Below the pieces are notes generated by a model, which made no database searches, was not told the DNA's origin, and worked only from the letters and a program-made list of their open reading frames with translations. Of a DNA stretch of 64,000 nt, positions 1-8,900 are shown one piece after another (positions within the stretch are counted from its first letter, which is position 1; every line of letters begins with the position of its first letter). Location: positions 14,372 through 78,371 of the forward strand of contig CAZSSM010000026.1 of NCBI GenBank assembly GCA_964609385.1. Reading direction: 5' to 3'. Origin of the DNA: CAZSSM01 sp964609385. GTDB taxonomy: Bacteria > Planctomycetota > Planctomycetia > Isosphaerales > Isosphaeraceae. The position numbers and the translations under genes were made by a program.

Positions 1-5
1 AGACC

Positions 6-470
6 TTGGAGAAGCATGTCGATCCAGAGTCGACCCAGGCCGTCCAGCACGATGAACTGGACATCTCCCTCTACGATTCCATGAAGATGCCGACGATCAT
101 GTGTCTGGAGAGCGATGAGTCGAGCCGAGAGGCGATGCGGAAGAGCTTCCCCGATCTCGGTTTCCGAACCTTGGTCATCGGCGATGCCGAGCACGCCCTC
201 CAGCGGTTCCGCGAGGTCGCGCCCGAAATCCTGCTCTACGACGCGGACGGCCTCGACGAGCAGGAGCCGCTGAAGATTTATGGCGAGATGATCCAGCGAG
301 CCATCGTCGATGGGCACGACTTCGGCGCGATCATTCTGCTGGGTCCCAAGCAGCAAAGTTTGGCCGAGCAATTGCCGGCCGGGGCCAGCCGAACCGTCGT
401 ACTCAACAAGCCTCTGAAGATGCGGGAAATCAAGGACGCGATCGATCAACTGAGGCCGAGTGTGACCTGA
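6..470 (+). CDS. degenerate receiver-domain protein upstream of kai genes (5' end uncertain)
   Basis: This is a single CheY-like receiver fold of about 125 residues with nothing fused to it. The visible pieces are a first strand ending in LESDE (acidic pocket), the strand ILLYDADG, whose Asp sits where the phosphoacceptor is expected, the strand AIILLGPK, and the conserved Lys in LNKPLKMREI. The Ser/Thr normally found at the end of strand 4 is replaced by Gly, so phospho-signalling may be altered and the domain may be a pseudo-receiver. The frame is open to the left edge, so the TTG at position 6 may not be the true start; an in-frame ATG at 81 is the other candidate. It points the same way as the PAS-KaiA-like gene, kaiB and kaiC. 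KaiA of cyanobacteria carries a pseudo-receiver at its N-terminus, so a functional link is plausible but is inference only. Confidence 0.7.
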   Translation: MEKHVDPESTQAVQHDELDISLYDSMKMPTIMCLESDESSREAMRKSFPDLGFRTLVIGDAEHALQRFREVAPEILLYDADGLDEQEPLKIYGEMIQRAIVDGHDFGAIILLGPKQQSLAEQLPAGASRTVVLNKPLKMREIKDAIDQLRPSVT

Positions 471-846
471 CCCGCCCGCCCATCGACCCCCCTCCGTCTC
501 GTTCGGGGATCCAACGTCGGGGCGGGGTCCGTCCTGGATCACTCGAACTCGCCTTGCCCGTCTCAAGCCCTCGAACCAACCGCTCCAGGTCGTAGCTCCC
601 GCGCCGACGGGTGGAACCCACAATCTGTTAGGGGTGGTCCGGGCCGCCCCCTTGAGTTCGTTGTCCGCCACGACGATGATGAGCGTGGCTGCAAATGGGT
701 CGGTTCGTCATGAACGCCGTGGTGCGCCGACGGATGATCCCGAAGGTTTCTGGGCGAGCCGTTCGGTTCGACTCGTTGTGGGCCCTCCTGGTTCGCCAGG
801 CTGTTTTGTCCGCCACACCGTTGCGGGCTCCGTTGAGGAGGATGGC
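471..846. other. non-coding gap, 376 nt
   Basis: I see no convincing gene here. The frame of the following PAS gene stays open back to 634, but that extra N-terminal stretch looks like random GC-rich coding, and the better start with a ribosome binding site is at 847. A promoter for the kai genes could lie here; I cannot pick one out. Confidence 0.5.
835..841 (+). promoter_or_regulatory. ribosome binding site that sets the PAS/KaiA-like start
   Basis: GAGGAGG lies 5 nt before the ATG at 847. The longer possible start at 634 has no comparable site, so this motif decides the start. Confidence 0.7.
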
Positions 847-1683
847 ATGACGGGCCCGGTGAACCCGGTCGAAACCCAGGTGCCTTGGCCTCATCTGTTC
901 GACGCGATCAGCTTGCCCATCGCGGTACTAGACCGTCGTGGCGAGATCCTCCGCTGCAACGAAGCGATGGCGCAGTTCCTTAACGAACCGGCGATGGCCT
1001 TACACCGCCAATTCATCGGCGATGTCGTCGGCTCGCGTTTGACTCAACCGACCGATCCGACGGACTGGGGACCGTCCGATCTTTGGCTCTCCGGGCCGGA
1101 TCGCCCCCATCGGGTCATGACCTTCTGCTTGGGCGGTCGACCCGTCCGCATCCTCGCCGACGGTCTCTTCAACGAGCATGGTGTGGCCATGGGCACGGTC
1201 CTCAGTTTCCAACAATTGGAGGCCCAGGGCGTCCCGGTCCCGGATACGCTCCCCGCTGCGATCCGATCGGCGACAGCCGAGGTCCCGCGTGTTGCGATCG
1301 ATTCGGAGGAGCGTCATATCGACGAAGATGCGCTGGGATCGGAAGAGGAGCCGTCGGCCATCCTCAGCCAGCGCCATCCCGAGGCTTTCGCCGAACTGGT
1401 CGCCCAGTACAAGTATCTGATGAGTTTGGTCTTGGAGGAGCGCGTCTTCAAAGTGGATCACCATATCCATGAGGAACTGCGCACGATGGCCAGTCGGCTG
1501 GGTGAGTTGGAGGCTGGCCCCCGTGATGTGGTGGACGTGCACGCGACAGCCTTGCGAATCAAGATGCGGGCCTCGTCGATGTCGAGAGCCAAGGTTTTGA
1601 CCATCGAGGGCCGCTTGATTGTGCTCGAACTGATGGGACACCTGGTCTCCTACTACCGGAATTCGAGCCGTCATGGCGGCTGA
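847..1683 (+). CDS. PAS domain protein with C-terminal KaiA-like domain; candidate non-cyanobacterial KaiA
   Basis: The protein has 278 residues. Residues about 14-124 form a PAS domain (SLPIAVLDRRGEILRCNEA, ending in GTVLSFQQLE). An acidic linker covers 125-178. Residues about 179-273 match the C-terminal helical domain of KaiA as I remember it: DVVDVH aligns with QVLEIH, and EGRLIVLELMGHLVSYYRNS aligns with DYRLTLIDVIAHLCEMYRRS. The conserved points are the His of the first motif, Arg-Leu, Gly/Ala-His-Leu and Tyr-Arg-x-Ser. The fold family also includes the RsbU N-terminal domain, so a generic KaiA/RsbU-superfamily role is the alternative. kaiB follows 57 nt downstream and kaiC after it, the order of a kaiABC cluster. 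By analogy the protein would bind the KaiC tail and promote its autophosphorylation, with the PAS domain replacing the KaiA pseudo-receiver as input. The homology is read by eye and the function is inferred. Confidence 0.65.
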   Translation: MTGPVNPVETQVPWPHLFDAISLPIAVLDRRGEILRCNEAMAQFLNEPAMALHRQFIGDVVGSRLTQPTDPTDWGPSDLWLSGPDRPHRVMTFCLGGRPVRILADGLFNEHGVAMGTVLSFQQLEAQGVPVPDTLPAAIRSATAEVPRVAIDSEERHIDEDALGSEEEPSAILSQRHPEAFAELVAQYKYLMSLVLEERVFKVDHHIHEELRTMASRLGELEAGPRDVVDVHATALRIKMRASSMSRAKVLTIEGRLIVLELMGHLVSYYRNSSRHGG

Positions 1684-1740
1684 TCCCGATGCTCGGAGGG
1701 CCGGTCGGCGGAGAGACGCCACGAAGGAGACAAAGACGCA

Positions 1741-2106
1741 ATGTCGAACAAATATCTCATCAAACTCTACGTGACCGGGCAAACGACCCGATCTCAACAG
1801 GCCATCGATCACATGAAAGAGATCTGTGGTGGGGAACTGGGCGGTCGTTACGAATTGATCGTCATCGACGTGCTCCAGCGCCCGCAATTGGCCGAAGACG
1901 AAAAGATTCTGGCCACGCCGACAGTCGTCCGCGAGTTACCGCCACCGATCCGCAAGATCATCGGCGACCTCTCCGATCGCGAACGGGTTCTGGTCGGTTT
2001 GGATCTGCGGACCGAGTCGATCTCTGCGATGCCTGGCTTGGTTCCGCGCGAAGGGCCCGGTCACGATGTCTTGGACGCCGCCGGGGACGATCGCCCCGAG
2101 GTGTGA
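1741..2106 (+). CDS. kaiB: circadian clock protein KaiB
   Basis: KaiB is the thioredoxin-like, fold-switching clock protein that binds phosphorylated KaiC and sequesters KaiA. The 121-residue product has the family hallmarks in order: the first strand YLIKLYVTGQTTRS, then VIDVLQRPQLAEDEKILATPT, then the highly conserved PPPIRKIIGDLSDRERVLVGLDL. Similarity to Synechococcus KaiB is strong and without gaps through about residue 90. The last 30 residues form a divergent tail, partly acidic like the tail of cyanobacterial KaiB but of different sequence. A purine-rich site (AAGGAG) lies 11 nt before the ATG. The gene sits 57 nt after the PAS/KaiA-like gene and 262 nt before kaiC, so kaiC may also have its own promoter. 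Confidence 0.95.
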   Translation: MSNKYLIKLYVTGQTTRSQQAIDHMKEICGGELGGRYELIVIDVLQRPQLAEDEKILATPTVVRELPPPIRKIIGDLSDRERVLVGLDLRTESISAMPGLVPREGPGHDVLDAAGDDRPEV

Positions 2107-2368
2107 ATTCGCCGACGCCGCAACCGCCCACCCCGCCACGAGATTTGCGACGCCACGGATGGTCGTCGATCTCAAGGCATCGGGGGGATCCCGGCACGGT
2201 CCGTGGATTGGTCTGGTTCGAACTGTTCCCGGATCGGTTGATCGGAATAGACCCGATCGTGTCCGATTTGCCATGTCTCGGGGAGTCCCTGCCCTACAGC
2301 GATCCGCTTCGGTACCATGGGATCTCCATTGTCCCGCATCGCCCAGAAACCCCTGCTAAGACCATGCG

Positions 2369-3937
2369 ATGAGCGTACGTAATCCGTCTCCCCCGGCCCC
2401 GATGGCCGTACCGATCGACAAGCTGCCCACCGGGATCCAGGGGTTCGACCTGATCTCACAAGGGGGACTGCCTCGAGGCCGTGCCACGTTGATCTCGGGC
2501 ACCTCCGGGAGCGCCAAAACCGTCTTCGCCAGCCAGTTCCTGGCCTCAGGCATCATCCAGTATGGTGAGCCGGGCGTCTTCGTGACCTTCGAGGAACCGG
2601 CCCACGACATCCGTCGCAATATGGCCAGCTTCGGCTGGTCGATCTCCGACTGGGAGCAACGCAACCTCTGGAAGTTCGTCGATGCCTCACCCGATCCGAC
2701 CACCAGCTTGCAGGTCATCGGAGAGTACGACTTGGAGGCCCTGCTGGCTCGGATCACATACGCGGTCCAGGCCGTCGGGGCGCGTCGGTTGGTCCTCGAC
2801 TCGATGGGCGGGATCTTCACCCAACTGGGCGATCACGCGGTCGTTCGTCGCGAGCTGTTTCGGATCTTGGCCACGCTCAAGGGTCTGGGTCTGACGGCGA
2901 TCTTCACCGCCGAGCGAACGCTCGAGGAAGGGCCGATCTCGCGTTACGGGATGGAGGAGTTCGTCGCCGACAACGTGGTGATTCTGCGCAACGAACTGCT
3001 GGGCGAGACCCGTCGGCGAACCATCGAGATCCTCAAGTTCCGCGGCACCTCCCACCAGAAGGGCAGTTGGCCGTTCACGATCGACGAATGTGAGGGGATC
3101 ATCGTGATCCCGCTCTCAGCGCTGGAATTGAAGCAGCATAGCTCCGATACGAGGGTCACCTCGGGCAATGCGGAGCTGGACCGGATGTGCGGCGGCGGCT
3201 TCTTCCGCGACTCGATCATCCTGATCTCCGGTCCGACCGGCACGGGCAAGACGTTGCTATGCACCGAGTTCCTCGGTGGCGGGGCGGCCTCGGGCGAGCG
3301 TTGCTTGATGTTCGCCTTTGAGGAGAGCCGCGACCAGTTGACCCGCAACGCCCGCGGTTGGGGCGTCGATATGGACCTGATGGAAAGCCAGGGGCTCCTG
3401 GAGATCGTCTGCGCCTACCCGGAGAGTGCGGCCTTGGAGGACCACTTGATCGCGATGAAGCGGCGGATCGAGCAGTTCGAGCCACATCGGGTCGTCATCG
3501 ACAGCCTCTCAGCGCTGGAGCGAGTCGCCCCTGTCCGAAGCATCCGCGAGTTCGTCATCGGCCTGGTCTCGTTCATCAAGTCGCGAAAGATCCCCGGCCT
3601 GTTCACCAACACGACCTCCAAACTCAGCGGCGGTGAGTCGATCTCCGAGACCCATGTCTCTACGATCACCGACTCGATCATCGTGCTCCGCTACGTCGAG
3701 ACGTTCGGCCAGATGCGTCGGAGTCTAGCCGTCCTCAAGATGCGCGGCTCGAACCATGATAAAGAGATCCGTGAATGCACCATTAGTCATGATGGCATGC
3801 ATATTGGGCATTCCTTCCGGAACATCCAGGGCATTCTTTCGGGCAACGCCACGATCGTCGGCAGTAGCGAAATCGACCGACTCGACCAACTCTTCCCCGA
3901 CGTGGGACACCGCTCATCGACCCCTGCAGGGCCGTAG
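2369..3937 (+). CDS. kaiC: circadian clock ATPase/autokinase KaiC
   Basis: KaiC is a hexameric double RecA-like protein; CI hydrolyses ATP and CII autophosphorylates and dephosphorylates. The 522-residue length matches Synechococcus KaiC (519). The CI Walker A is SGTSGSAKT (43-51) with a catalytic Glu pair at 75-76 (TFEE). The CII Walker A is GPTGTGKT (288-295) with a Glu pair at 318-319. The phosphorylation dyad falls at Ser431-Thr432 in THVSTITDS, the same numbers as in Synechococcus; position 426 is Ser instead of Thr. The C-terminus keeps an A-loop-like ILSGNATIV followed by a helix-like tail (SSEIDRLDQLF), the part KaiA grips in cyanobacteria. The start at 2369 has no strong ribosome binding site; ATG 2402 is the alternative. 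Gene order suggests it works with the KaiA-like and KaiB proteins just upstream. Confidence 0.95.
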   Translation: MSVRNPSPPAPMAVPIDKLPTGIQGFDLISQGGLPRGRATLISGTSGSAKTVFASQFLASGIIQYGEPGVFVTFEEPAHDIRRNMASFGWSISDWEQRNLWKFVDASPDPTTSLQVIGEYDLEALLARITYAVQAVGARRLVLDSMGGIFTQLGDHAVVRRELFRILATLKGLGLTAIFTAERTLEEGPISRYGMEEFVADNVVILRNELLGETRRRTIEILKFRGTSHQKGSWPFTIDECEGIIVIPLSALELKQHSSDTRVTSGNAELDRMCGGGFFRDSIILISGPTGTGKTLLCTEFLGGGAASGERCLMFAFEESRDQLTRNARGWGVDMDLMESQGLLEIVCAYPESAALEDHLIAMKRRIEQFEPHRVVIDSLSALERVAPVRSIREFVIGLVSFIKSRKIPGLFTNTTSKLSGGESISETHVSTITDSIIVLRYVETFGQMRRSLAVLKMRGSNHDKEIRECTISHDGMHIGHSFRNIQGILSGNATIVGSSEIDRLDQLFPDVGHRSSTPAGP

Positions 3938-4141
3938 CCCCGCTCCGGTTCACCGAAGATCTGAGGGTTGTCGCGGCGCCTCCCAGAGACGAGATTGCTG
4001 TGAGCCCCAGCCAGACCCGAATGACCTCTGTTCGATCCGTTCATGTCCGATTCCGAGGCACATTGCCGTTCTTCGTCGCGTCTGCTCGTGACCGGCGTCG
4101 TGTCCCCGTTTCCACCCAGGACTCGCTGACTCTTCAGGCCC

Positions 4142-5923
4142 GTGACCTTGGGGCTTCGCGACCTCGACGCACGTCTGGAGCCGATCGTCGCCATGATCGA
4201 TGACCAATCGCCCGGGATCGCCGCGCGCCATTTGGATTCCGAGTCGGAGCCGGCTCGTCCGATCTCGAGGACCGATTCGCGAGTTCCGGATCGAGATCCG
4301 CATCGCGTCCCGGATCCCTCGGAGCTGACCGCCCTCTCCTCCTCGGAAGCCTTGTTCCGGTCGCTCATCGAGAACAACGCTGATGGGATCATGGTCGTCG
4401 ATCGCCATGGAAGCGTCTGCTATGTCAATCCGATGACGTGTCTCCTGCTAGGTCGCAGCCGTGACGAACTGCTGGGTAGCACCTTCGGGGTGCCATTGGC
4501 CCCCGAGGAATCGACCGAGATCGAATTGCCCAGGTCAGGACAACCGGTCCGAATCGCCGAACTCCGCGTCGCCGAAATCCCCTGGCGCGACCAATCAGCA
4601 TATCTGGTCTCGCTCCGCGACGTCACTGAGCGTCATCATCAGCAGGAACAGTTACGGCGGACCAGCCGCGCCTTGGCTGAGGCTGACCGCCGTAAGGATC
4701 AGTTCCTAGCCATGCTCGCTCACGAACTGCGCAATCCCCTGGGTGCCATCGATGCAGCCGTCCAATTGCTCCACAATCACCGGCAAGATCCCGGGTTGAT
4801 CGACCACAATCTCGGCGTCATGGACCGCCAAGTTCAGATCCTCGTCCGGCTTATCGACGACCTCATGGATGTCTCGCGGATCACCCGAGGCGAGATCGAG
4901 CTGCGGATTAGGTCGATCGACCTCCACGAACTGATGGACCGGGCCATTGAGACCGTCCGGCCCCTCATCGAGCAGAGACGCCACACGTTCCATGTCGGAT
5001 ATCCTGAGCGGCCTCTTCGACTGATGGCCGATCCCGTCCGGATGACTCAGGTTTTGGCCAACCTGCTGCATAACGCGGCCAAGTACACCGAGCCCGGTGG
5101 TCGAATCGAGCTCCAGGCCGAGCGGGTCGACCAGCCTGGCTCATCCGAATCGGAAGTTCTGATCCGAGTCCTTGACAGCGGCATCGGTATCGAATCGACG
5201 AACCTCGATTCAATCTTCGAGCTGTTCGTTCAGGCCGACCAGGGGTTGGATCGGCCCTTGGGTGGGCTCGGTATCGGCCTGACCCAGGTCCAACGCCTGG
5301 TCGAACTGCACTCCGGGACTGTTGAGGCCTTCAGCGACGGTCCGGGTTTCGGTAGCGAGTTTCGAATCCGCCTCCCTTTGACGCATGATTATGAGCAGCC
5401 CAACTCGGATGCATTCTCGACACTCACCACCGATCCGCAGCGCAACGGCCATGCTTGGTCCGGCCGTCTCAATCAGATCCCAGGCGTATCGACATCCCGA
5501 TCGACAACCGGGGCATCGGGCCTTCGGCTCCTGATCGCCGACGACAACACCGACGCGGCCCGGTTGATCGGCATGATCCTGGAGAGTCGCGGGACCTTCG
5601 ACGTGCGGATCGTTCACGATGGCTGTGCCGCGCTGGAGACGGTCTATGCGTTCCTGCCCGAGGTGATCGTGCTCGACATCGGCCTGCCAGGCATGGACGG
5701 CTTCGCGATCGCGGAGCGGGTCCGCTATTCCGAGGCGATCGGCGAGCTACCGCCACCCCGTCGTCGGATCGTGGCCGTCTCCGGGTATGGCTGCCCCGCA
5801 TCCAAGCAACGGGGGCGGGACGCCGGCTTCGATGACCATCTGGTCAAGCCGGTCGACCCCGAGGCCCTGTTCGCCCGAATCGTCCAGCCGGCGGACGGCC
5901 CGGGCGGAACCGGGACCTGTTGA
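4142..5923 (+). CDS. PAS hybrid histidine kinase with C-terminal receiver, downstream of kaiC
   Basis: This predicted soluble sensor kinase has 593 residues from the GTG at 4142; ATG 4193 is another possible start. After a disordered first 65 residues come a PAS domain (about 68-162), a HisKA helix pair with phospho-acceptor His194 in LAHELRNPLG, a HATPase with N-box NLLHNAAKY (307-315), G1 DSGIGI (345-350) and G2 GGLGIGL (374-380), and a receiver (460-582) with Asp512 and Lys569. No membrane segment is seen. The gene follows kaiC by 204 nt on the same strand and could be the clock's output or input kinase. It lacks the KaiB-like N-terminal domain that links SasA to KaiC in cyanobacteria, so any contact with the clock would have to use another route. 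The link is inferred from position only. Confidence 0.9.
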   Translation: MTLGLRDLDARLEPIVAMIDDQSPGIAARHLDSESEPARPISRTDSRVPDRDPHRVPDPSELTALSSSEALFRSLIENNADGIMVVDRHGSVCYVNPMTCLLLGRSRDELLGSTFGVPLAPEESTEIELPRSGQPVRIAELRVAEIPWRDQSAYLVSLRDVTERHHQQEQLRRTSRALAEADRRKDQFLAMLAHELRNPLGAIDAAVQLLHNHRQDPGLIDHNLGVMDRQVQILVRLIDDLMDVSRITRGEIELRIRSIDLHELMDRAIETVRPLIEQRRHTFHVGYPERPLRLMADPVRMTQVLANLLHNAAKYTEPGGRIELQAERVDQPGSSESEVLIRVLDSGIGIESTNLDSIFELFVQADQGLDRPLGGLGIGLTQVQRLVELHSGTVEAFSDGPGFGSEFRIRLPLTHDYEQPNSDAFSTLTTDPQRNGHAWSGRLNQIPGVSTSRSTTGASGLRLLIADDNTDAARLIGMILESRGTFDVRIVHDGCAALETVYAFLPEVIVLDIGLPGMDGFAIAERVRYSEAIGELPPPRRRIVAVSGYGCPASKQRGRDAGFDDHLVKPVDPEALFARIVQPADGPGGTGTC

Positions 5924-5956
5924 TGCCCAGATGTGTCGACCGTCAGCGGGCCGAGC

Positions 5957-8900
5957 CTATGACAGGAATGTGGGGGATGCGGCCTGAGATGGGTTGGCCC
6001 GCGTCAACGCTCGAGCCCTCCGAGGGAGCTGAACGGTGAACGTCGAGCCGGCCCCGGGCCTGGTCTCGTGGACGATCTGTCCGTCGTGATGATCGACGAT
6101 CCGGTTGGCGATGCTCAAGCCGATCCCGACCGCCCCTTGTTGAATCTTGGTGGTGAAGAACGGATCATAAATGCGAGTTTCGGCGTCGGGATGGATCCCA
6201 GACCCGGTATCGCGGACGATTAGGAGGGCTTGGTCCGCATCGGTAGCCCGGACGGTCATGGTTACTTCACCGCCATGCCCACAAGCCTCGATGGCGTTAT
6301 TGACCAGATTGACGAGGACCAATTCGATGTCGGTGGAATGGACCTCGGCAACGACCGGATCGGAGGGGATCTCGGTGATCAGCCGCACGCCCCGGCCCAT
6401 GGCATAGTGTGCGGTGAGGGAAGTGACCTGCCGGACCAGTTCGGTCAGGTTGGTCGGCGTTGGTGCGGAGGTTTCGGGCCGGGCGAACTGCATGACGCTC
6501 TGGATGATCCGCCCGGCGCGTTGGGCGTCGTGGACGATCGCCTGCAACGACTGCTGGGTCTCGGCTCGCCAGTCGACGCGGTTCGAGGGGAGCCCGTCTT
6601 GGCCCTCGGCGATCAATTGAACGTTTTGGGCGTGCAACGTGATTGCACCCAAGGGGTTGTTGATTTGATGTGCGAGACCTGCCGCCAGGGTGCCGATGGC
6701 GGCCAGCCGTTGGGTCCGTTGCGCGATCTGTTCCAGTTGGACGCGGCTCCGGATGTCCCGGACGAATGCGCAGCCGTGATGCCAGCCCTGGCCTTGCATG
6801 TGGGCCGCGACGACCTCCACGGGGATCAGGCCGGAATCGGTCTCCAGCGTGCTCCGCATGATCGTCGGTCGATTGGTCCGGAGCCAGGCCCAGGCCGCCT
6901 CCCAGGTCTCTTCGGGCAAGATGCCCGGGATCTGCTCCACATTGGTTTGGAGCAACTCGGCGCGCGAACGTCCCAGGAGCGTCGTGGCGGCCTGGTTCAC
7001 GTCCAACATCTGCCCGTGCTCATCGAAGATCAGCAGGGCCTCGGGCGCATTGTGGAGCACGAACTGCGCCCGTTTCAACCGTTGCTCGGTGGTCGTGCGT
7101 TCCGTGACATCCTCGGCGAAGCCCGAGACGATCCGATCGCGCGGCCCGTGACCCCCGTCTGAGTGCTGGACACTCGACGCGTCGTGGTCGGTCTGATCCT
7201 CGTTGATGAAGGCCCGATCCTGGATCCAACGGATCTCGCCGTCAGGACGGATGATCCGGTAGGTGATCTCGCGATAGGCCTGGGTGTCCTCGGACCAGAC
7301 CCGAAAGCGTTCCCGATCCTCGGGGTGGATCGTGGAGAGGAATTGGCCGGATCCTTGTTGGAGCCAGTCAACGGTCCGTCCCCAGATCCGCTCGAACGAG
7401 GAGCTGACGTAGAGGTGTTCGGGCTGGCCAAGGCGGGCCATCCAGAAGCCGATCGGCAGCGATTCGGCCAGTTGGTGGAGCCGTTTGTTCTTCTCGCGGA
7501 GCGAACGGTAGGCACGGTCCAGTTCCTCGGTGCGTTCTCGGACACGTTGCTCCAAGAGGTCGTGGGACTGCGCCAAGTCCATTTCGGCCTGGACTTGCTC
7601 GGTCACGTCGATGACCACGCCTTGGAATAGGATCGGGCCGTCTTCGGGATGATGCGCCACGGCGGAGCAGCGATACCAACGCGTTTGCCTGGTCACCAGG
7701 TGTTGGCCTGAGAAGGTCAGGCTGAAGGGGTTGGCGTCGGAGGCGGCTTTCAGGAAGGCTTGGTCGAAGGCGTCGCGTTGATCGTCGGAGAGCAACTCGG
7801 CCCAGAGTTCGGGGTGCTCGAGGAACGCCGAGGATGAGACTCCATAGAGATCCTGGCATCCGTCGCTAATATAATTCAGCGCGACGACCGGCCGAGTCGC
7901 ATCGGGTGGGTCGAGAAAGCGCAGTTCAAAGATGACCCCAGGCACCACATCGACGATCCCCTGGAGCCGTTGCTCGGCCGCCTGAAGTCGGTAGGCCATC
8001 ATCTTGGACGGCGTAATATCCAGGGTCACGCCATCCCAGACGACCGTTCCATCTTGCTGCTGATGGGGGACCGAGAGGCATTGGACCCATCGGGTTTGCC
8101 CATCGGGATGGACGATCCGAAATTGCTTGTTCATCGGACCCAGAGTCCGATGCGAGTCCTCAACATGATTCAGGACCGCGGGCAGATCCTCGGGATGGAC
8201 GGCCTCGGCGAAGTGGCAGAAGTCATCGAGGAGCCGATCGGCCTCAACACCGAAGACCTTCACAGCGTCTTGGCTGATCGCGGTGACCTTGAAGGTGCCC
8301 TCAGGGTCGACGACGAACCGATAAGTCACACCGGGGACCGCATCGATGATGTTTTGAAGCCGAATTTGGGTCTCTTCCAGTCGATGTTCGGCTACTTTGA
8401 GTTGGGTGACGTCGAGGATCATGCCGTCGAGGACGGTAAGCCCTTGAGGATAGGGGCCCGGGCGTCGTCGCGCGAAGGCCTGCATCCAACGGATCTGGCC
8501 GTCGGGCCATCGGATCCGGTAGTGGATCTGGTCGAATTCGAGATGGCTCTGCAGGGACTCCAACCAGCGTTGAATGGCGGGCAGATCCTCGGGATGGACG
8601 ATCGGCCAGAACCAACTCAGGTCGGGGCCGGGCGGATCGGGATCGACGCCATAGAGTTCCTTGAGTCCCTCGCTGACATAGAGCAATCGAACGTCACCGG
8701 AGTCGCGATGATAACTGACCTGCAGGATGATACTGGGCATCATCCGGAGCACGCCCTGAAGTCTCGAGCGTTCGCGATCCAGTTCCTCCTCGGTGATCTT
8801 GCGACGGTGGATGTCGAGCAAGAGACCGTCCCATGCGGTTCGTCCCTCGAGGGTCTGTCGGGGCCGGGCCAAGGCGTGGACCCATCGGATTTGACCATCG

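Noticed and set aside
634..846. N-terminal extension of the PAS/KaiA-like frame
   Set aside because: No ribosome binding site at 634 and no conserved sequence before the ATG at 847.
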